Shown in pieces: positions 9,117 through 18,072 of a DNA stretch of 64,000 nt; the stretch's first letter is position 1; each line of letters begins with the position of its first letter. Below the pieces are notes generated by a model that saw only the letters and a program-made list of their open reading frames with translations, had not been told where the DNA came from and ran no database searches. A program made the translations under genes and the position numbers. This DNA is from Leptospira ilyithenensis (lineage in GTDB: Bacteria > Spirochaetota > Leptospiria > Leptospirales > Leptospiraceae): assembly GCF_004771005.1 (NCBI RefSeq), contig NZ_RQHV01000038.1, positions 1-64,000 of the forward strand, in the 5' to 3' direction.

Positions 9117-9989
9117 TTATTTTTTCAGGACAACAAATCTTTGTTTGTGGGAGGAATCGTTTTTGATTTCCCCTTCGCTATAGCCGATTTTTTTCCCTTC
9201 TTCCATAATCCATTCTGCAAAGTCAGGATGGGTTTCCAACGCCAGAATTCCTCCGATCACCAAATGGGAAAGAGCTCCCTGAAGGAGGTGCGAATGAAAT
9301 ATTTTAAAATCATCCACGAAGAGCGCGAGATGAGGCTCGAAGTTTAATACATCTTCCATGATGTCCTTTTTTTCTTCCGAAGGTATGTAGGGAGGATTGG
9401 AAACTATGGCGTGAAATTTCAAATCAGGAGAAATGTTTTTGAAAAGGTCTGATTCCAGGAAATGAATCTGCCGGGTTCCGTGGGGAATGACTTTTTCGTC
9501 GTTTGTTTTTGCAACTTCCAAAGCATCGTTTGAAATATCTGTGGCCCAGATTTCCGCCTGAGGGATCAGCCGGGACAAAGAAACTGCAATGCATCCGCTT
9601 CCGGTACATAGATCGAGTATCTTCGGGTTTTGTATTTCGGAGAAAATATTTTTGGAATCTTTATAGAACCAGTCCACCAATTCCTCGGTTTCGGGTCGGG
9701 GGATTAACGTATGTTTGTTGACATAGAAATCGTATTTATGGAAACCCTTTTTGCCTGTGATGTAGGCGACAGGTTTTTTTTTGCTTCTTTCGACAATGCG
9801 TTCCCGGTAAGTCTCGATTTCTTTCGGACTTAAGGGCATTTCAAACTGGGAATAGAGTTTGATGCGGGGGAGGTTTAGGAGATCGGATAACAACCATTCG
9901 GCGTCAATTCTTGGATTGGGGATGCCTTTTTTTTCTAAAAATTCCGTGGATCTTTTTAAGTAATAAAGTAGTGTGTTTGGTTCGGTCAT
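9117..9989 (-). CDS. prmC: Release-factor glutamine N5-methyltransferase PrmC (HemK)
   Basis: 290 residues, the usual PrmC length. A helical N-terminal substrate domain (residues 1-75, with 'IDAEWLLSDLL' and 'PRIKLYSQFE') precedes a Rossmann-type methyltransferase domain. That domain has the SAM-binding 'ILDLCTGSGCIAVSL' and the catalytic 'VSNPPYIPSEE'. The enzyme methylates the Gln of the GGQ motif in RF1 and RF2 and speeds translation termination. 'IPRPETEELVDW' is also typical. The gene starts eight bases after the 3' end of tRNA-Arg, and its AAGG ribosome-binding site overlaps the tRNA's last base, so it seems to lie on a transcript shared with the upstream genes. Confidence 0.93.
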   Translation of the reverse strand: MTEPNTLLYYLKRSTEFLEKKGIPNPRIDAEWLLSDLLNLPRIKLYSQFEMPLSPKEIETYRERIVERSKKKPVAYITGKKGFHKYDFYVNKHTLIPRPETEELVDWFYKDSKNIFSEIQNPKILDLCTGSGCIAVSLSRLIPQAEIWATDISNDALEVAKTNDEKVIPHGTRQIHFLESDLFKNISPDLKFHAIVSNPPYIPSEEKKDIMEDVLNFEPHLALFVDDFKIFHSHLLQGALSHLVIGGILALETHPDFAEWIMEEGKKIGYSEGEIKNDSSHKQRFVVLKK

Positions 9990-9996
9990 TTTACCT

Positions 9997-10069
9997 TGCC
10001 CCCGACAGGATTCGAACCTGTGTCAACAGTTTAGGAAACTATTGTTCTATCCACCTGAACTACGGGAGC
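9997..10069 (-). tRNA. tRNA-Arg, anticodon CCU
   Basis: On the minus strand, 73 nt fold into a complete cloverleaf. The acceptor GCTCCCG pairs with CGGGGGC (one G-U), D stem GTTC/GAAC, anticodon stem ATAGT/ACTGT around loop TTCCTAA (anticodon CCT), and T arm ACAGG-TTCGAAT-CCTGT. The discriminator base is A and no CCA is encoded. It reads the AGG codon. The 5' end lies one base after the stop codon of the crp-like gene and the 3' end eight bases before prmC, so it must be released from a longer transcript. Confidence 0.95.
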
Positions 10070-10070
10070 T

Positions 10071-10715
10071 TTAGCCTGGTTTTCGTTTCTGATTCACAAT
10101 CCTTTGGAAATCATTGATATTGTGAATAACTATTTTGTCGGGATATAGATCCAATTTGCCTGTTTTTACAAATTGCATAATGACTTTTTGTACTTCTCCG
10201 ACGGGCTGCGCACACCAACTGGCAATGTCTTCGACGGTAGAAGTCAAAACGATCTCGCTATAGACATCGTTCGAATATTGTTTTTCGTAAAGCATAACGA
10301 ATACATCGCATACTTTCCCCAATATATCATCCATAAGAAGGATCATCAACCTGCGTTTTTGGTCGTAGATCCGAAAGGAAAAGATGTGGAGTAATTTCAT
10401 CGCTAATGCAGGGTTTTTGGTCATCAGCATTTCAAAATTGGCACGATTGAAATTGAGTGCTTTTACTTCTGTGACCGCAGTGGCTGTGGCGGAACGAGGT
10501 TGTTCTTCCAGAATAGCCATCTCACCTAAGATGTCGCCTGCTTCCAATACATCCAGGGTTTTGATCGAATTTCCGATTGTTTTTGTGATTTTTACCTTTC
10601 CTTCTTTGATCAGGTAAAAATCGTTTCCCGGTTCGTATTCGCAAAACAAGACATCATTCGGCTCAAAAACTTTTCCGAATTTTCCGAACATTGCTTCCAG
10701 CATTTGATCATTCAT
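10071..10715 (-). CDS. Crp/Fnr-family cyclic-nucleotide-binding transcriptional regulator
   Basis: 214 residues. Residues about 15-115 form a cyclic-nucleotide-binding beta roll with '[21 protein letters not shown]', matching the phosphate-binding cassette (G-E-x-A/L then R-S-A). A long dimerisation helix follows ('[21 protein letters not shown]'), then a C-terminal winged helix ('[21 protein letters not shown]'), the place of the DNA-recognition helix. The ATG overlaps the stop of the upstream CNB-TPR gene by one base (TAATG), so the two are co-translated. The ligand (cAMP or another nucleotide) is not certain. The tRNA-Arg gene starts one base after its stop. Confidence 0.85.
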   Translation of the reverse strand: MNDQMLEAMFGKFGKVFEPNDVLFCEYEPGNDFYLIKEGKVKITKTIGNSIKTLDVLEAGDILGEMAILEEQPRSATATAVTEVKALNFNRANFEMLMTKNPALAMKLLHIFSFRIYDQKRRLMILLMDDILGKVCDVFVMLYEKQYSNDVYSEIVLTSTVEDIASWCAQPVGEVQKVIMQFVKTGKLDLYPDKIVIHNINDFQRIVNQKRKPG

Positions 10716-11770
10716 TAGGATTTACCGGCTTTGACTTTTGCTTTTGCATCTTCGGAAATGCTGTCATCTGTAGGAGGGAGAAGAATAACTTTCTGATACA
10801 ACTGTAATGCTTTGTCTCTTTCCCCGTTTGCTTCTGTAGCGAGTGCTAAATGGTAAACAGTCTCTTTCAACAGTTGACCTTTCGGATATCTTTTGATAAA
10901 ATTGGAAAAAGTATTAATCGCAGAAGCATTGTCCTTTGCTTTGTAATGCGCCTTTCCCAGGTAGAATAAGGAATTTTCCACTAATTGTTCTTCTTCTTGG
11001 GTAACTGAGTCGGTTCTTTCCGAAATCTCTTTGTAAATGGAACTCGCTTCTATGAATTTACCTGCGCTCATCATCGTGGAGGCTTTGTCATGTTGGGACT
11101 GAATGGAATTCGGATCTACTGTGGAAGTGGACGGATCTTTTTGGATCGCCATTGTTTTTAACATTTCCTGCAATTTTCCGTTCCCAGCACCAGGTTCCGG
11201 TTTATAAATTAACTCGGGTAAGGTGAGAGGATAAGTGCCTTTTCTTACCGCCAAGTCTTGCAATTGTTTTGCGCGGTCAATGTACTGGCCGTCCGGATAA
11301 TGTTGCAGGTATTGACTGAATGCATACGCGGCATGTTCGTGGTTTCCGTTTTTGAAAAACACTTCGGCGACATTCATAAGTTCGAAGGGAGGGTTTTTTG
11401 CCTCCCCTTGGCCTAAAATTTCTCTTACTTGTCTGTGGACTTGGCGAAGTTGGCTTGAAAAAACTTTTAACATCTTGATGATAAGATGTGTTTTATCACT
11501 TACGAATCTTTCAAATTCAGGAACTTTAAATACAAGTACAGTGGCAGCTCCTATCACTTGAGCTGTTTCTTCTCTAGGGTATCTTCCTAGCGCACTTTTC
11601 ACGCCGAAAAATTCTCCGAGCTTAACGTCTTCTTTCAGTTCGACGCCGTTTACGTTGGAGTAGGTGAGAACTACTCGTCCTTTTTGGAGAACAAAAATAT
11701 CTTCCGCTTTGTCTTTCTCAAAGTAGACAATGGAACCGCCTTTATAATTTCGAACAATGGGGCCAGACAA
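10715..11770 (-). CDS. Cyclic-nucleotide-binding domain protein with TPR repeats
   Basis: 351 residues starting at TTG 11770, chosen because AGAGGA lies six bases upstream. Residues about 5-115 resemble a cyclic-nucleotide-binding beta roll ('[14 protein letters not shown]', '[22 protein letters not shown]'), followed by a helix. The C-terminal two thirds carries TPR-like helical pairs ('[21 protein letters not shown]', '[20 protein letters not shown]'). There is no DNA-binding domain, so it is more likely a sensor or scaffold than a regulator. It is coupled to the crp-like gene by a one-base overlap. This domain pairing seems characteristic of leptospires, but the exact role is unknown. Confidence 0.7.
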   Translation of the reverse strand: MSGPIVRNYKGGSIVYFEKDKAEDIFVLQKGRVVLTYSNVNGVELKEDVKLGEFFGVKSALGRYPREETAQVIGAATVLVFKVPEFERFVSDKTHLIIKMLKVFSSQLRQVHRQVREILGQGEAKNPPFELMNVAEVFFKNGNHEHAAYAFSQYLQHYPDGQYIDRAKQLQDLAVRKGTYPLTLPELIYKPEPGAGNGKLQEMLKTMAIQKDPSTSTVDPNSIQSQHDKASTMMSAGKFIEASSIYKEISERTDSVTQEEEQLVENSLFYLGKAHYKAKDNASAINTFSNFIKRYPKGQLLKETVYHLALATEANGERDKALQLYQKVILLPPTDDSISEDAKAKVKAGKS

Positions 11771-11794
11771 GATTATCCTCTTAGCGTATAAAAT

Positions 11795-13030
11795 TCATAA
11801 AATAGGTAAAAAAGCCAAATCCTTTTTGTACCCAACACTCGAAGAAACTTGGTCTAATAATGCTTTTGGAGACCCTGCGACTATCTTTTCAGAACCTTTC
11901 ACAGAAATCAGTTCCGATTCTATTCCTAGCTCAGAAAAAAGTTTTTTATAGGTGGAAGACCCGTAAACAGGCATTCCATCGATGACCACCAGATCCACAT
12001 TCTCCCATCCGAGTTGGGAAACTGAAATCTCAGACGAATTTGTCCCGTCATTTATGACAACTAAATCGGCAATTTGCCCTTCCTTGATGCTTCCCAAGTC
12101 CGGTTTTCGAAAGGCTCGGGAAGGGTTTTCCGTTACCCATTGGAGTAGTGTCGATTCGGGCAATTCTTCTTCATATAAATCCTGAAACAGGGATTTAGCT
12201 AGTTTCAATTCTTCTAATATATGCAAAGACCCCGAAGGGGAAAAATCGGTTCCCAGGCAAACATTGATCCCTGCATCCATAAACAATTTGATGTTAGTTG
12301 TTTTACCGAAGATATGCAAATTGGATCCCGGGCACCATACCACGGAAGCATTTGCTTTTGCAATTCTCTCCACTTCTCTGGGACCGAACGGCAAACAATG
12401 AATCAGCACGGAATGAGGACCGAGCGCATCCATTTTTTCCAATCTCTTCAAAGAGCCGAGAGAATCTTCGTCCAAGCCTTCTCCCAAATGAGTCACAAAA
12501 GGCAGGTTAGATGCTTCGGCGAGTTTGTATTCCAGGGCAGAACCTTCCCCCCAATTCAAATTGTAATTTCCTACGGAATGAGCCAGAGTGTATTCGGAAA
12601 GCAAACGAACGGGCAATACATCAACAAATGATTTCTGAATGGAATGGGGAATATGATCATGAACAGATGTTACTCCCGCCAGTAGGTTCTTATAAGCTCC
12701 CAGGTAATAGAGTAGTTCGCTATCCAATTGTTGTCTTTCCGCAAATACTCCGGAAGATTTATAAAGGTTATCATAAGCGAGCCAAGAACTGTGCTTCGTA
12801 TTACCTCCGATTTTAGGAAGGTAACTCGCGAGAAGATGGTCATGAGAATTGAAAAAACCAGGGTAGATCTTTTTGTTTTTGAAATCAAATGTTTTGGAAC
12901 CGGGTTCAACGCGGGAAGAAAGTTCTTTTTTTTGCAAGGAACCGATTTTGTTTCCTTCCAGTTTTAAATCAAGATCGGTCAGTTTTCCGTTTTGGAACAC
13001 TTGGGCATTCGAAATTGTCCAAGAACTCAT
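11795..13030 (-). CDS. Amidohydrolase-superfamily metal-dependent hydrolase (deaminase-like)
   Basis: 411 residues with AAGGAAG just before the ATG. The composite beta-sandwich plus TIM-barrel layout of the amidohydrolase superfamily is visible. 'PGFFNSHDHLL' supplies the HxH metal ligands, 'FVTHLGEGLDE' and 'VLIHCLPF' the two further His, and 'CLGTDFSPSG' the catalytic Asp. The C-terminal 'GSIKEGQIADLVVIN' is typical of ATZ/TRZ and cytosine/guanine deaminase relatives. The substrate is not predictable from this. It starts one base after the stop of the LysM gene, so it is co-transcribed. Confidence 0.8.
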   Translation of the reverse strand: MSSWTISNAQVFQNGKLTDLDLKLEGNKIGSLQKKELSSRVEPGSKTFDFKNKKIYPGFFNSHDHLLASYLPKIGGNTKHSSWLAYDNLYKSSGVFAERQQLDSELLYYLGAYKNLLAGVTSVHDHIPHSIQKSFVDVLPVRLLSEYTLAHSVGNYNLNWGEGSALEYKLAEASNLPFVTHLGEGLDEDSLGSLKRLEKMDALGPHSVLIHCLPFGPREVERIAKANASVVWCPGSNLHIFGKTTNIKLFMDAGINVCLGTDFSPSGSLHILEELKLAKSLFQDLYEEELPESTLLQWVTENPSRAFRKPDLGSIKEGQIADLVVINDGTNSSEISVSQLGWENVDLVVIDGMPVYGSSTYKKLFSELGIESELISVKGSEKIVAGSPKALLDQVSSSVGYKKDLAFLPIL

Positions 13031-13031
13031 G

Positions 13032-13673
13032 TTAGCTTCCTTGCTGCAGAAAAAGAACGGGGTTGATTGCTGATTTGTTATGATTCACTTGAAAATACAG
13101 TCCTTTGTCTTTTATAAGAGTGCCCAAACGTTCTTTTGCAACGAGGGTTTGTCCTTCCGTCACTTGCACTCTTTCTAAATTTCCATATACGGAATACCAG
13201 CCATTCTCATGTTCCAGAATGATATAATTTTCATACCCATCCATATAATCGATATGCACTACTTTTCCCGGAAGTGCCGCCCGCACCCAGCCGGAATTTT
13301 CTCTGGAGTAACGAACTCCTCTGTGGGGGTCATAGGTTAATTCCGAATAAGGTTTTGCAATTTTTTCAAAACCGGGAAGGGGAGAATTCGGCTTTGATTT
13401 CGGAGCTATTTTTTTCACTTCCGACTTGGAAACCGTTGTATTTCCGATTCGCAAAAGTTCATTTTGGTAGAGTGCTTCTTTTTCCGTTCTTCCGTTGATC
13501 GCGGCAAGTTCCTTCGGTGTGGTTCTTAATTTTTTGGCAATTCCCCACCAGGAATCACCAGCTTGTACTCGATAGGTGTTCCTATCTGTCGGTTTTTGTT
13601 TTGCGAAAGTCCTATCCGGGGTGATTTCTAAAAAAAGGAACAAAAGACAGATTTGTATCAGTAGATTTCGCAT
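13032..13673 (-). CDS. Secreted LysM protein with a degenerate LytM/M23 domain
   Basis: 213 residues. A signal peptide (residues 1 to about 24) is followed by a LysM peptidoglycan-binding domain ('YRVQAGDSWWGIAKKLRTT', about 34-78) and a C-terminal LytM-like beta fold ('GKVVHIDYMDGYENYIILEH', then 'WYSVYGNL'). Active M23 peptidases have HxxxD, HxH and H residues. Here the corresponding motifs read YDPHRGVRY, YGNL (for YGHL) and LYFQV (for LHFEV), so the zinc site is incomplete. Such inactive LytM proteins (EnvC/NlpD-like) activate cell-wall amidases during division. That role here is inference. Confidence 0.75.
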   Translation of the reverse strand: MRNLLIQICLLFLFLEITPDRTFAKQKPTDRNTYRVQAGDSWWGIAKKLRTTPKELAAINGRTEKEALYQNELLRIGNTTVSKSEVKKIAPKSKPNSPLPGFEKIAKPYSELTYDPHRGVRYSRENSGWVRAALPGKVVHIDYMDGYENYIILEHENGWYSVYGNLERVQVTEGQTLVAKERLGTLIKDKGLYFQVNHNKSAINPVLFLQQGS

Positions 13674-13737
13674 AAGAATCTAGTATTAACTTCGACATTT
13701 TTACGATTTCATACATTTGTTTTTGGGTTCGAATTAG

Positions 13738-13860
13738 GAGATGATGGGGGCCTCGAAACTTCGTTTCGACCGGGCTCTTCCGCGACTCCGCCTGTCGGCT
13801 GCGGTCCTTCGGACGGCGACTTTGTCGCCCCTCTCCGATCCCTGGCCTATCGTAAAGATT
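13738..13860 (-). repeat. GC-rich intergenic block of tandem hairpins between fusA and the LysM gene
   Basis: Read on the minus strand, this stretch is much more GC-rich than its surroundings and holds several tight stems. These are GGCGAC-AAA-GTCGCC, GTCC-GAA-GGAC, CGAC around loop AGGCGGA closed by GTCG, and TCGAAAC-GAA-GTTTCGA. It would be transcribed in any fusA read-through RNA, as 3' UTR of fusA or leader of the LysM gene. It could be a mobile intergenic repeat or a structured RNA. No protein-coding pattern is convincing here, although several chance reading frames cross it. Confidence 0.5.
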
Positions 13861-13917
13861 TGAATTTTTTCTCATGGAAGACTCCCTGGATGGAGCCTTG
13901 CGAGGGAAGACAAATTG

Positions 13918-14070
13918 GCAAAAAGGCGAACTTATTTCGAGAAATTTCGGGAAAATGCAAAGAGGAATTGCAAATTCGATTGGAATGTGTTAGTTGGAAC
14001 TCATTGGGTGGCGGGTGGTTCACCCCACCCAAATCAGGGCGGGGATACCAAAATCCCATCTTATAAGGAG
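13918..14070 (+). repeat. Dispersed intergenic repeat, copy A
   Basis: It begins with GCAAAAAGGCGAACTT (13918-13933), identical to starts at 38307 and 54514. It then continues with an AT-rich part, GTGTTAG, and a GC-rich palindromic part (GGGTGG...CCACCC) ending near GGGGATACC. Copies B and C keep the same order of blocks with diverged sequence. The right boundary is approximate. Reading frames over this region are not conserved between copies, so I treat it as non-coding. Confidence 0.55.
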
Positions 14071-14148
14071 AGCCTTGCTTCGAACAAAACAAAAGATGCG
14101 AGGCATCCCTAAGATAAATAAAGCCATTCTTTTCTTAAAAACAAGTGA

Positions 14149-14234
14149 GATGCTCCCGGCGCGGTGGCGAGGCCAGGACGGCCGAAGCTCGTGCGTTGTG
14201 ACAGGAGATCACACGCACAGGAGCCGGAAGCATC
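14149..14234 (+). ncRNA. Structured GGA-loop element, copy 1 (putative RNA or REP-like repeat)
   Basis: A 12-bp outer stem (14149-14160 with 14223-14234, one mismatch) encloses two hairpins. Hairpin 1 is GGCC-AGGAC-GGCC at 14171-14183. Hairpin 2 at 14191-14218 has lower stem GTGCG/CGCAC, a bulged T, upper stem TGTGA/TCACA and loop CAGGAGA. The same architecture with different stem sequences occurs at 53623-53701. It lies between the 3' end of fusA (minus strand) and repeat copy A. Whether it is transcribed is unknown. Confidence 0.45.
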
Positions 14235-14240
14235 GAACGC

Positions 14241-16358
14241 TTACTCTTCTTCTCTGTTGTTTACTTTGTATTTTTTCATCAACTCGTCTGCTACGTTTCT
14301 TGGAACTTGAGCATACTTGGAAAATTCCATTGCAAACTCAGCCTTTCCTTGTGTAGAAGAACGAAGAATAGTTGAATACCCGAACATATCTGCAAGCGGA
14401 ACTTCCGCTTCGATTTTCGCGTAACCGTTTTCTTCCGTAGTATTTAGAATCATACCACGTCTTTGGTTGATGGAAGCAAGGATCGCTCCTTGGAACTCAG
14501 TCGGTCCTTCCACTTCTACTTTCATGATCGGTTCTAGAATGATCGGAGCTGCTTTTGAGAATCCTTGACGGAAACCGTAACGAGCACCGATTTGGAACGC
14601 CATATCGGATGAATCCACATCATGGTAAGCACCGTCATTTACGATACAACGAACTCCGATGATCGGAAATCCGATGAGAGATCCTCTTTCCAAACAAGAA
14701 CGGAAACCTTTATCACAAGATCCGATGTATTCGCGAGGGATGGATCCACCTACGATTTTATCTACAAATTCGTAATCTTTTCCTTCTTCGGAAGGAATCG
14801 GTTCTATGATACCTGCAACACGGGAGAACTGACCTTGACCACCCGTTTGTTTTTTATGAGTGTAATCAAATTCTGCCGCTTTCGTGATGGTTTCTCTGTA
14901 AGCTACTTGTGGTGCACCTGTTACCAGATCCACACCATACTCACGTTTCATCCTTTCGATATAAACTTCCAAGTGAAGCTCTCCCATCCCTTTGATGATG
15001 GTTTGGCCTGACTCTTTGTCGATTTCCGTTTGGAATGTAGGGTCTTCCTTTGTGAAACGGTTGAGAGCTTTCGCAAGGTTGGGAAGTTGTTTCGACTCTT
15101 TGCATTCGATGGTAAGTGAAATCACCGGAGTAGGAACAAACATAGACTCCATAGTCAGTTTTGTCTTACCGTCAGTGAATGTATCCCCGGATGCGCAATC
15201 GATTCCGAAAAGAGCAACGATATCACCCGCTTCCGCTTTTGTGATATCTTCCATCTCATCCGAGTGCATTCGCACCAAACGACCGATATTATGACGTTTG
15301 TTATTCGAAGAATTGTAGATCGTCATACCTTTTTCCAGGCGACCTTGGTACACCCGAACGTATGTTAACTGACCGTATCTTCCGTCTTCCAATTTGAAAG
15401 CAAGGCAAACCAACGGTTTGTCCGTTTCGGAATCCATAATGATTTCGTTGGCTTCGTTTCCTACTTCTTTTGCTTTGTTTACAACATCGTAAGGAGAAGC
15501 TAGGTAATCCATCACTCCATCCAGAAGTCTTTGAACCCCTTTGTTTTTGAAAGCGGAACCCATAAATACGGGAACGAATTTAAGTGCAAGAACTCCTCTT
15601 CGGATTGCTTCTTTGACGCGAGCTTCCGTAGGAGCACCTTCCAGCAATTCTTCCGTGAGTTCGTCACTGAAAAGAGAAACCGCATCCAGAAGTGCTTCTC
15701 TCTTTTCGTTGGCAAGTTCTTGCATTTCCGCAGGAATATCGGTGATTCGGATATCTTGTCCGGCAGCACCTTCGAAGTAATAAGCCTTCATTTCCACAAG
15801 GTCTACAATTCCCACTAGATCGTTTTCAAGTCCGATCGGTAGTTGAACCGCATGTGCGTTTAGGAATAGTTTTTCCCGGAGTTGATCGATAACTCGGAAC
15901 GGGTTGGCACCGGTTCTGTCCAATTTGTTGATAAATGCAAGTCGTGGAACACTGTATCTTTTCATTTGGCGGTCTACAGTGATGGACTGGGATTGAACTC
16001 CCGCCACACCGCAGAGAACCATAATCGCCGAGTCAAGTACACGAAGGGATCTCTCTACTTCGATCGTAAAGTCTACGTGGCCCGGAGTATCGATGATGTT
16101 GATTTGGATGTCTTTCCAAGTGGTATAGGTAGCCGCAGACTGGATTGTAATTCCGCGCTCTCTTTCGAGTTCCATACTATCCATCTTCGCACCCACACCG
16201 TCTTTTCCACGTACTTCGTGGATGGCGTGGATTTTGTTTGTATAAAATAAAATCCTTTCTGTCAGGGTAGTTTTACCCGAGTCGATGTGGGCGGAAATCC
16301 CGATATTACGAATTTTCTCAATTTTTGGGTCGTGTTTGGTTGCAGCAGCAGAGGTCAT
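14241..16358 (-). CDS. fusA: Translation elongation factor G (spirochaetal spdEFG1/mitochondrial-like type)
   Basis: 705 residues, full length. The GTPase domain has P-loop AHIDSGKTT (residues 23-31), switch 2 'DTPGHVDF' and 'NKLD'. Domains II-V follow, with 'GMGELHLEV' in domain III and the C-terminal '[18 protein letters not shown]'. EF-G drives tRNA-mRNA translocation with GTP. The Ser in AHIDSGKTT, where common bacterial EF-G has Ala, is typical of the spdEFG1/mtEFG1 lineage. Spirochaetes usually have a second paralogue (spdEFG2) for ribosome recycling, not present in this window. It is not linked to rpsL/rpsG/tuf here, and is divergent from trkH across about 120 bp. Confidence 0.95.
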   Translation of the reverse strand: MTSAAATKHDPKIEKIRNIGISAHIDSGKTTLTERILFYTNKIHAIHEVRGKDGVGAKMDSMELERERGITIQSAATYTTWKDIQINIIDTPGHVDFTIEVERSLRVLDSAIMVLCGVAGVQSQSITVDRQMKRYSVPRLAFINKLDRTGANPFRVIDQLREKLFLNAHAVQLPIGLENDLVGIVDLVEMKAYYFEGAAGQDIRITDIPAEMQELANEKREALLDAVSLFSDELTEELLEGAPTEARVKEAIRRGVLALKFVPVFMGSAFKNKGVQRLLDGVMDYLASPYDVVNKAKEVGNEANEIIMDSETDKPLVCLAFKLEDGRYGQLTYVRVYQGRLEKGMTIYNSSNNKRHNIGRLVRMHSDEMEDITKAEAGDIVALFGIDCASGDTFTDGKTKLTMESMFVPTPVISLTIECKESKQLPNLAKALNRFTKEDPTFQTEIDKESGQTIIKGMGELHLEVYIERMKREYGVDLVTGAPQVAYRETITKAAEFDYTHKKQTGGQGQFSRVAGIIEPIPSEEGKDYEFVDKIVGGSIPREYIGSCDKGFRSCLERGSLIGFPIIGVRCIVNDGAYHDVDSSDMAFQIGARYGFRQGFSKAAPIILEPIMKVEVEGPTEFQGAILASINQRRGMILNTTEENGYAKIEAEVPLADMFGYSTILRSSTQGKAEFAMEFSKYAQVPRNVADELMKKYKVNNREEE

Positions 16359-16479
16359 ACTTTCCTCGAAAATATTCTATGAAAAAAATTTAGATTCTAC
16401 CAAATTCTGAAATTAAGCTCATTTGTAAAGTACTTGGGCTTTTTAGGTAGGGCAAAATCCTAGGACTTTGGGGAGAAAT

Positions 16480-18015
16480 TTGATCCATTTGATCTTATCA
16501 CGTCTTAGGCGATTTTTTAGAACCATGTCCTTTGCCAGGGTAGTTTGCCTTGGGTTTTTATCGGCAATCATAATTGGATCTTTTTTCATTTATAGCAGTG
16601 AGAGGGGGGAGATTTCCTATGTTGACTCCTTGTATTTATCCGCCTCGGCACTTTGCGTGACGGGACTTTCTCCCGTAAATCTTTCCGATCTGAATCACGG
16701 AACCCATTGGATCATTCTCTCTCTCATCCAGTTGGGGGGACTCGGGATCATTAGTTTTACCGTAATCATCGGGTTTTTAATCATAAAAGGGATTTCCAGA
16801 AATTCAAAATTCAACGCATTCGTGACTGCCGCCATTGACAAGGGAGAAGAAACGGAAAAATTAAAATCGAATGAAGTGAATAGAATGCTTCTTTCCATTA
16901 TCAATATTTCATTCACTCTGGAATTACTCGGGGCCATCGGTTTGTATCTTCATATGCCTGACGGTGTGGAAGGCGGAAACGAGAGATGGTTTTTTTCCAT
17001 TTTTACGGCAGTCTCAGCATTCAATAACGCAGGTTTTTCGATTACAAACGATTTGTCCGCTTTACGTTATGACCCGTTCAGTTTGTACATAGTTTCCGGC
17101 CTTGTAATTCTCGGAGGTATCGGTTTTCCGGTTATCATACTACTCGAAAAATTTTTACTGACGGTTATATTCAGAATTGTAAGCAAAATTGAAATTGCGG
17201 CGGAAACTGTCCTCTTGAAAAAAACCCTAACCACAGGAGAGATTCCCAAACTATTTCTTTTGCCTGCACAAGTGTCTGCATTCTTGGAAGGGCGGATTGA
17301 AAATTACAATCAGCATTTGAGAGGAGAGTCTACCCGAATCCAATCGAGATTGCTTGTATTCGGATCTGCCATCTTGCTTTTGTTTGGTGCCGTAGGGGTT
17401 TATTTATTAGAAAAAGGAAATCCTCACACGTTCAGTTCTCTCGGACCGATTGATAAAATCGCAAACGCTATCTTTATCTCTACTTGTGCGAGAACCGCAG
17501 GCTTTCAAACAATGGACCTGGGAAATTTAAATGATGCATCGGTCATCATTATCACCGTACTGATGTTTATCGGTGGTGGTCCACAAGGTACTGCGGGAGG
17601 GATCAAGATCACTACATTCGTTTTGCTTCTTGCTTATTTGAAAAACGTGATCCAACCTTACAAACCGGTAATGCTTTTCGGAGAAGTTGTTTCTAAAAAT
17701 TCCGTGGCAGTTGCGATTCGGGTTTATTTTTTGGCAACTCTCGCTTTGGCTTTTGCATTTATCGTACTCGGAGTTCTGGACGGAAATCAACACTCCTTAC
17801 ATGTGATATTTTTCGAAATGATTTCCGCATTTTCAACGGTCGGATTCAGTCTCAATCTGACACCTCAGTTGGGCGATGTGGAAAAGTTACTTTATGCGTT
17901 CATTATGTTTGTAGGCAGAGTCGGGATTTTTACCATTTTGATTTCCGCTACGGGACATTCCGGTGTTCCTAAGATGGGCGGAGTGGACGATGGAGTGAAG
18001 ATCCAGGTCGGCTAA
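16480..18015 (+). CDS. TrkH/KtrB-family potassium uptake channel subunit
   Basis: About 511 residues, highly hydrophobic. Four pore repeats of the TrkH/KtrB family are visible by their selectivity-filter glycines: 'ALCVTGLSPVN', 'AFNNAGFSIT', 'CARTAGFQTM' and 'FSTVGFSLN'. The protein conducts potassium (or sodium-coupled potassium) into the cell and normally pairs with a cytosolic TrkA/KtrA RCK subunit, which is not adjacent here. The start is taken as TTG 16480 behind GGGGAG. TTG 16468 and ATG 16525 are alternatives, and the last still precedes the first membrane helix. Confidence 0.88.
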   Translation: MIHLILSRLRRFFRTMSFARVVCLGFLSAIIIGSFFIYSSERGEISYVDSLYLSASALCVTGLSPVNLSDLNHGTHWIILSLIQLGGLGIISFTVIIGFLIIKGISRNSKFNAFVTAAIDKGEETEKLKSNEVNRMLLSIINISFTLELLGAIGLYLHMPDGVEGGNERWFFSIFTAVSAFNNAGFSITNDLSALRYDPFSLYIVSGLVILGGIGFPVIILLEKFLLTVIFRIVSKIEIAAETVLLKKTLTTGEIPKLFLLPAQVSAFLEGRIENYNQHLRGESTRIQSRLLVFGSAILLLFGAVGVYLLEKGNPHTFSSLGPIDKIANAIFISTCARTAGFQTMDLGNLNDASVIIITVLMFIGGGPQGTAGGIKITTFVLLLAYLKNVIQPYKPVMLFGEVVSKNSVAVAIRVYFLATLALAFAFIVLGVLDGNQHSLHVIFFEMISAFSTVGFSLNLTPQLGDVEKLLYAFIMFVGRVGIFTILISATGHSGVPKMGGVDDGVKIQVG

Positions 18016-18072
18016 GAAAATCACTTTACTTAGCTTGTATGAATTTAAAAATCTGAAGGATTGGAAAAGGTT

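Noticed and set aside
13860..14356. Several overlapping reading frames of 65-120 codons on both strands in the fusA-LysM gap
   Set aside because: They cross the repeats and hairpins, have no ribosome-binding sites or recognisable domains, and the largest runs into fusA antisense.
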